Part shown: positions 58,951 through 64,000 of the stretch, piece by piece
How positions within the stretch are numbered: position 1 is the first letter of the stretch
How the letters are laid out: each line of letters starts with the position of its first letter
From: Tritrichomonas musculus
Taxonomy: Eukaryota; Parabasalia; Tritrichomonadida; Tritrichomonadidae
Length of the DNA stretch: 64,000 nt
Assembly (NCBI GenBank): GCA_039105265.1
Contig: JAPFFF010000025.1
Span: forward strand, 186,001-250,000
Direction: 5' to 3'
The notes under the pieces: model-generated
Database searches by the model: none
What the model saw: the letters and a program-made list of their open reading frames with translations, nothing else
Told to the model about the DNA's origin: nothing
Program-made: the position numbers and the translations under genes

Positions 58951-60537
58951 TTAAAAAAATCATTCAATTCATATAAGAAAATTACATATATTAAGAATAA
59001 AAATATCTATTTTAATTTCAAATTAATTGCTTAATTTAATTTTTTTTTTAAAGTTATATCTTGTTGATTATAATCAAAGACAAAATAAAAAAAGAAATAA
59101 ATGATTTTTTCTATATAGCTGGGTGAAAATATTTTACATTTTTGTGTTTACAAAATTTTACTTATATATTAATTACCATTTTATTTTAATGATTTGGACA
59201 GATAATTATAGTTTCCTTAACGAGATGTTTAACAAATTTTAAAAGCTCATTCAATTTTTTCACGATGGAAGGTGTCTCGAAAAAAAAGGTAGAAATTTTA
59301 GCCAAATATGAAATTGATATATTTTTCATATTATCATGAGTAGAATAATAATGCATAAGTAAATATTGAAAATAGTGCCTTTTTCATATATCCAAAATAA
59401 GGCATCTATTGAAAAAGTGGGGCAGAAAAAAACGATATTCCAAAAATGATCTGTCGAGTGGATAGAAGTTTCCATACCTTTATTAAAAATAATCGTTTTC
59501 ATATTTATTTTAGCTTATTTCTTCATGAATAAACATTTTTAGATCATTATACTTTATAAATATTATTTATATTTTATATTATATTCATATAAATAGTTAA
59601 TACAAAAATATCTCAAAAAAAGTAAATTATATCTGATATCAGATATAAATAGTTGAAAAATACAAATTCATAAAAAAATAACATAATAATAAACTTCATT
59701 ACATGATGTATATTGATATATTTTAATTATAATTAATTCATTACTACTCAATGCAACTTTATTCGTGCTTTTATAATGATTTCAAAATCATCGATTTCTT
59801 GAAGAATATCAAATACTTAACCTATATTTTGTTTTGTCATATAATAAACATAATGTAGGAAATAATTCTGCATTAAGATTATTGTTTTTTTGTTTGGCTG
59901 TGTTTTTTCGATCATTTTATATTTTTGGCGGGATTTTAAAAAAGTGGTGTTAAAATCAAGAATAATAAGATTATATGGAAATTATATTAAAATATTGATA
60001 TATTGTCAAATAATGATGATGAATCAAAATTGGTTTGATCTCTTTTGCATTCGTTTTTATGAAAAAGAGCTTTTCTAAAAAAAATGATATTTCAAATTTT
60101 TCAGCACCAATCCTTTAATGAACATGAAACTAAATCGTTATAACAATGAGAAACTATTATGTAGCATAAATGAAGACTTTTATCATTCGAAATCAGTTCA
60201 TGAAACATTTTTCCAATCATTGAACATTTGTAAAAATAAGCAATAGATATCAGTTTAATGTATGAACCATAAAATATTACAAAAAACTAATAATTTTATT
60301 TTATTTATTTAACTTTCCTCAAGTTTTGTTAAAGAAAAAAATTGATTTTTCCAATATTTTCAACTTATTAAAACAAAAAAAGACTTTAAATGTGATATTC
60401 GCTTTCTGATTAACAAATATTAACAGAAAGAGAAGAACAACGTTAATACTTTTATACCAATTTATAACCCAAAAATTGATTGTTCATAAAAAAGATAAAT
60501 ATACTTTAATATTTTAGTTTATTTTAAAAACATCCAC
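58951..60537. other. AT-rich intergenic DNA with two small repeat copies
   Basis: 59053-59116 is an inverted copy of 34205-34268; 59442-59481 is a copy of 37949-37988. No gene is recognised. Short frames are of chance length. Confidence 0.45.
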
Positions 60538-61941
60538 TCATGCTAAACTCTGAGATTTAGCAATAAGCCCAATAGGTCTTTTTACTTGCGGGCTTCTCGG
60601 CTGCCCAGGATTAGATAAGGGACATCGTAACCTATTTTTTTCTCCATCATTTACAGAATCATTATCTCTATGATGATCATCACCATCTGCAGAATTAGTT
60701 AAAATAGAGCCATTTATACTTGAGTCATCTGTACCATGATTACTATTTGTAGAATTGGCTAAATTAGGCAGAGAATTATTTGCTGCCGCTAAAAATCCTT
60801 TTTTAATATTTAATTGGGAATGAAATCTTTGGGCTCTCATTGTTTTCAGTTTCATAGTGGATCCGCAATGATGAATTCCTTGTCTAACGCTAGATCTCTT
60901 TGATATTTTGGTATTTTGAAGCATATTATTCATACTTGGAGAAGATAATATCATACAATTAATTTTTTGATTTTTTGGTTCATAAAATACTTTAGTAAAG
61001 GAAGCATTTCCTCTACTAAGTATTGGGATATCATGCAAATTAAAAGGCTTGAAATTTCCATCGATTAAAATTTTAATTAATCCGCATTGATTGGAACCTT
61101 CGCCTTTATAATTACAAGACGAAAAAACAGTAATAATCTTTGAATCTTTTCCAATTTTGACACCATTTTTTACGCATTCGTGTCCTCGAACTAATCTAAT
61201 CAAATTATTATTAGATAAAAATTGGTTTAAAAACTTGGAACCAAACATGTATCCATTTCCACGTGTTGAAGGAACTATTGAATCTATAGCATCCGATGGA
61301 TCAGACCACATAATATCATTTAATATTTCACAAGGCGGATTAAGTGTTCTATCTAGTTCCTCAAGCTGACTTAAATTAGTAAAACGCGGCGAAAGTCCTC
61401 CATGAACGCATAAAGTTGAATCAGCAACGATAGCAGCAATTCTTAAATATGAAAAAACACGATTGAAAGATTCATAAACTCCAGATTGTCCATAAAGCGC
61501 TATAACTTGTTCCATAAAGCCATATGATGAGTTAACACTGTCGTATTCATGATTTCCTCTTAATAATATTATATGGTGTGGAAATTTAACAGCTAAAGCA
61601 AGAAGAAGAGTGATACATTCCAACGAATAATCACCTCTATCAACATAATCTCCTAAAAATAAATATCGTGAGTTTGGTGGAGGAGACGCCGTAGCTAATA
61701 TACGAATTAAATCTCTAATATTCCCATGAATATCACCAACGACAAAAACATCACCATCAATTCGTGCAACATTAGAATCTTGCTTTGATAAAAAAGCTTC
61801 GGCTTCATTTAATAAATCTTTGATAAGAACCAATGGAAATGAGGGGAATGGCATACTTTCGGTACCCGCTATCTCAAAATTTAAGTCTTTGTTTGAAAAA
61901 AATGGCCAAAAAGCATCAAAAACAATATTCGAAGCACTCAT
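60538..61941 (-). CDS. PP1-like serine/threonine protein phosphatase (PPP family)
   Basis: The 467-residue protein has all PPP signature motifs in order: GDIHG 69-73, GDYVDRG 97-103, RGNHE 128-132, HGGL 180-183 and RGHE 252-255. These provide the metal-binding and catalytic Asp, Asn and His residues. The catalytic core ends near residue 300. A Ser/Asn-rich tail of about 165 residues follows (for example NSLPNLANSTNSNHGTDDSS), ending with basic segments. PP1 catalytic subunits are usually about 330 residues, so the long tail is a trichomonad-type extension, perhaps regulatory. Start: ATG at 61941, directly after an initiator-like TCACA. Confidence 0.93.
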   Translation of the reverse strand: MSASNIVFDAFWPFFSNKDLNFEIAGTESMPFPSFPLVLIKDLLNEAEAFLSKQDSNVARIDGDVFVVGDIHGNIRDLIRILATASPPPNSRYLFLGDYVDRGDYSLECITLLLALAVKFPHHIILLRGNHEYDSVNSSYGFMEQVIALYGQSGVYESFNRVFSYLRIAAIVADSTLCVHGGLSPRFTNLSQLEELDRTLNPPCEILNDIMWSDPSDAIDSIVPSTRGNGYMFGSKFLNQFLSNNNLIRLVRGHECVKNGVKIGKDSKIITVFSSCNYKGEGSNQCGLIKILIDGNFKPFNLHDIPILSRGNASFTKVFYEPKNQKINCMILSSPSMNNMLQNTKISKRSSVRQGIHHCGSTMKLKTMRAQRFHSQLNIKKGFLAAANNSLPNLANSTNSNHGTDDSSINGSILTNSADGDDHHRDNDSVNDGEKNRLRCPLSNPGQPRSPQVKRPIGLIAKSQSLA

Positions 61942-61946
61942 TGTGA
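61942..61946 (-). promoter_or_regulatory. initiator-like TCACA at the phosphatase start
   Basis: On the minus strand TCACA is immediately followed by the ATG, giving a predicted leader of only 3 bases. Matches the TCA-pyrimidine-(T/A) consensus, but 5-mers this short occur by chance. Confidence 0.4.
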
Positions 61947-62624
61947 TATTTCACCCTATTGAATTATTTAATAGCACCCAATATTTTCAATAAAAATGGT
62001 TCAATTTATATCAATTTTTTCAAAACACTGAACTCTTTTCAAAGAATTTTTAATTCAAATGTTATCTTATTGCTAATTCAATTTGTGAGCTTTATTTAAT
62101 TTTTATATCTATAAATATTTTTGCTAATAGAAATTTATAAACGAAGATAATAGATAAATAAATTTTGTTGAATTAAAAAAAATTATTAATTAGATATTAT
62201 CAGAAATCCTTGAATTTATAAAGACTCTAGAAAACAAAATGTTATATCAAAGGTCATTATAATTATTTTTTAAAAATATGCTGGAACAGTTTTCTTTATA
62301 AAATTTTTTCTTTTACATTTAACAATCAAAAATAGCAAAAATATATTCTTAAAATAAATGGAGAAATATGAATTCTTTATTGAGAAGTTTCTTTTTTTTT
62401 CTCATATGAAATTGTGTAAGATTTTATTTTTTCAGATTATATATTGTGAGAGTTGCATACAGAAAAGGATTCAAATGTGAAAATGGATTTAAATGTGATC
62501 GGAAAATTTTTAAAATTTTTTAAAATTTTTTATTTATTTTTTATTTTTCTTTAGATACAAAGACATTGGTAATAAATGAAATATATCAATATGTTAAGCA
62601 CTTAGTAGTTGATATAAACAAATA
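61947..62624. other. AT-rich intergenic DNA
   Basis: No feature is seen before the inverted-repeat element starting at about 62625. Confidence 0.4.
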
Positions 62625-64000
62625 TAGCATTCGAACCAAAAATTGAAATTTTAGCATTTTTTCTATAGCTGAAGATGAAAAAATATAATCGAAATATCGG
62701 ATTATTTGGATTATTGTTTCCATATTGAATCATATATATCGCTTCTGTATATATTATTGCATAATAAACAAAAGTAAAATTATAACTCTTTATGCTAACA
62801 TTTTTGAGAAAAATCGAAATTTTGATTTTTAATGCACGTTTAAAATTATGGATTTTTTTTAAAAGACAAAAATCTATTTTTTAATTAGTTCAGATGAATT
62901 CTACAATGATTATCATAATTATCACAGTATACAAAATATTTATAACTTGGTAAATCGAAAAACTATATTATGAAAACTTAGATAAAACCTTTTTAAAAAT
63001 AAACTTGAAATAAAATGCTAAATCTTATATAATATTTCATCCTTAGCCATCTTTTTACTGTTGAAATCATCCATCATCTTTTAATAACTTGTATTATTAT
63101 AAAAATATCATTATATACCAAGATATCAATGAGATCATGATTTAGATGAAAATAAACGTCCAATTTTTATAAACGGATATTTTGGGATAAAACTTTTATT
63201 CTATTAGTTTTTTTGATCATTTTAGATATATATCAATTCATATATTATATATAATAGATCAATAATTGGCAAAAATCATGACTAGCTTTTATTTTGATTT
63301 TAATTTTTTACCAAAATATCATATTTTTGAAATGCTCAAAAATATTTCCTATTTATATGTTAAAACTCTTTTATATTCATTGACATATGTTTATCAAGCA
63401 TTGAGCATAAAACTGAGTTATTTCTGTGAACCATTTCCTTTTCAACATATAAATATTCATTCATTTTCACACATTTAAAAATTTTTCAAAAATGATCGTA
63501 AAAGTTCATATATTATTTGGATTATTAAGCTTAAATCATATTTCTCTATTTTCATATTCAAGACTAATATTTTTATTACTTTACTTTTAAGAAGGCATGC
63601 TCATATTGACTATTAATAGTCTTTATTATTTTTCACATCAAAGCTTTGCTTTTAATTGAGTTAGATATAATCTAAATGTTTCTTCAATAATTATTTTGCT
63701 TATATTACTTATATATATGAGGATATCATCAATAAAGAAATTTGAATAGATATAATAGCTCGACAAATTTTTTTATTAATTTTAAACGTGCATTAAAAAT
63801 CAAAATTTCGATTTTTCTCAAAAATGTTAGCATAAAGAGTTATAATTTTACTTTTGTTTATCATGCAATAATATATATAGAAGCGATATATATGATTCAA
63901 TATGGAAACAATAATCCAAATAATCCGATATTTCGATTATATTTTTTCATCTTCAGCTATAGAAAAAATGCTAAAATTTCAATTTTTGGTTCGAATGCTA
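62625..64000. mobile_element. inverted-repeat element with arms of about 220 bp, continuing past the window
   Basis: The arm at about 62625-62850, starting TAGCATTCGAACCAAAAATT, is an almost perfect inverted match of 63783-64000, which ends ...TTGGTTCGAATGCTA at the window edge. The true right end and target duplication may lie a few bases outside. The interior is AT-rich and lacks a convincing gene. A non-autonomous DNA transposon is likely; the family is undetermined. The near identity of the arms suggests recent activity. Confidence 0.85.

Noticed and set aside
59890-60078. 62-codon open frame
   Set aside because: Chance length for this composition, no initiator motif, no resemblance to any family.

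Overview
The window looks like a stretch of a parabasalid (trichomonad) nuclear genome, most likely from the Trichomonas/Tritrichomonas group. It is very AT-rich and gene-poor, and the host genes show no introns. It carries BspA-like leucine-rich-repeat (LRR) genes, several Maverick/Polinton-type elements, a trichomonad-style tetraspanin, and initiator-like TCAC(T/A) motifs 2-20 bases upstream of three start codons. The host assignment is inference. Nothing here is a ribosomal or other definitive marker.

Layout. 1-2090: end of a Polinton-like element on the minus strand, relatively GC-rich, with a major capsid gene running off the window. 2166-2641: a 38-bp tandem hairpin repeat. 2642-10852: a second, AT-richer Polinton-like element with HNH endonuclease, cysteine protease, integrase, packaging ATPase, small virion-type proteins and major capsid parts. 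11029-17567: a 6.5-kb IS630/Tc1-type DNA transposon with exact TA duplications, 59-bp identical terminal repeats, 13 phased copies of a 14-bp motif, a DDE transposase and a large ubiquitin-specific-protease-like gene. 18140-22000: a coiled-coil pseudogene, a palindromic repeat block, and a third virus-like fragment with an A32-type ATPase. 23090-29301: a 0.68-kb inverted-repeat element, then a 4.3-kb fold-back element with arms of about 0.9 kb and an 8-bp target duplication. Its unoccupied paralogous site lies at 43.2 kb.

29.3-43.2 kb is mostly relics: gene fragments (a helical protein, a BspA-like gene, a MYG1-like piece), one intact NAD(P)H-binding protein gene at 32353, hairpin repeats, and a 3.3-kb minisatellite of 23-bp units with higher-order organisation. 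43.8-61.9 kb holds the main host genes: a BspA-like LRR protein, a PH-domain AGC (Akt-like) kinase, a BspA-LRR/protein kinase fusion, a tetraspanin-like membrane protein and a PP1-type phosphatase. Short inverted-repeat elements are scattered among them, and one more runs off the right edge.

The host genes do not form an operon. Their shared theme is surface sensing and phosphorylation signalling, but no functional link between neighbours is proven by the sequence. The strongest candidate for something undescribed is the IS630-type transposon with a deubiquitinase-like cargo and helically phased subterminal motif arrays.
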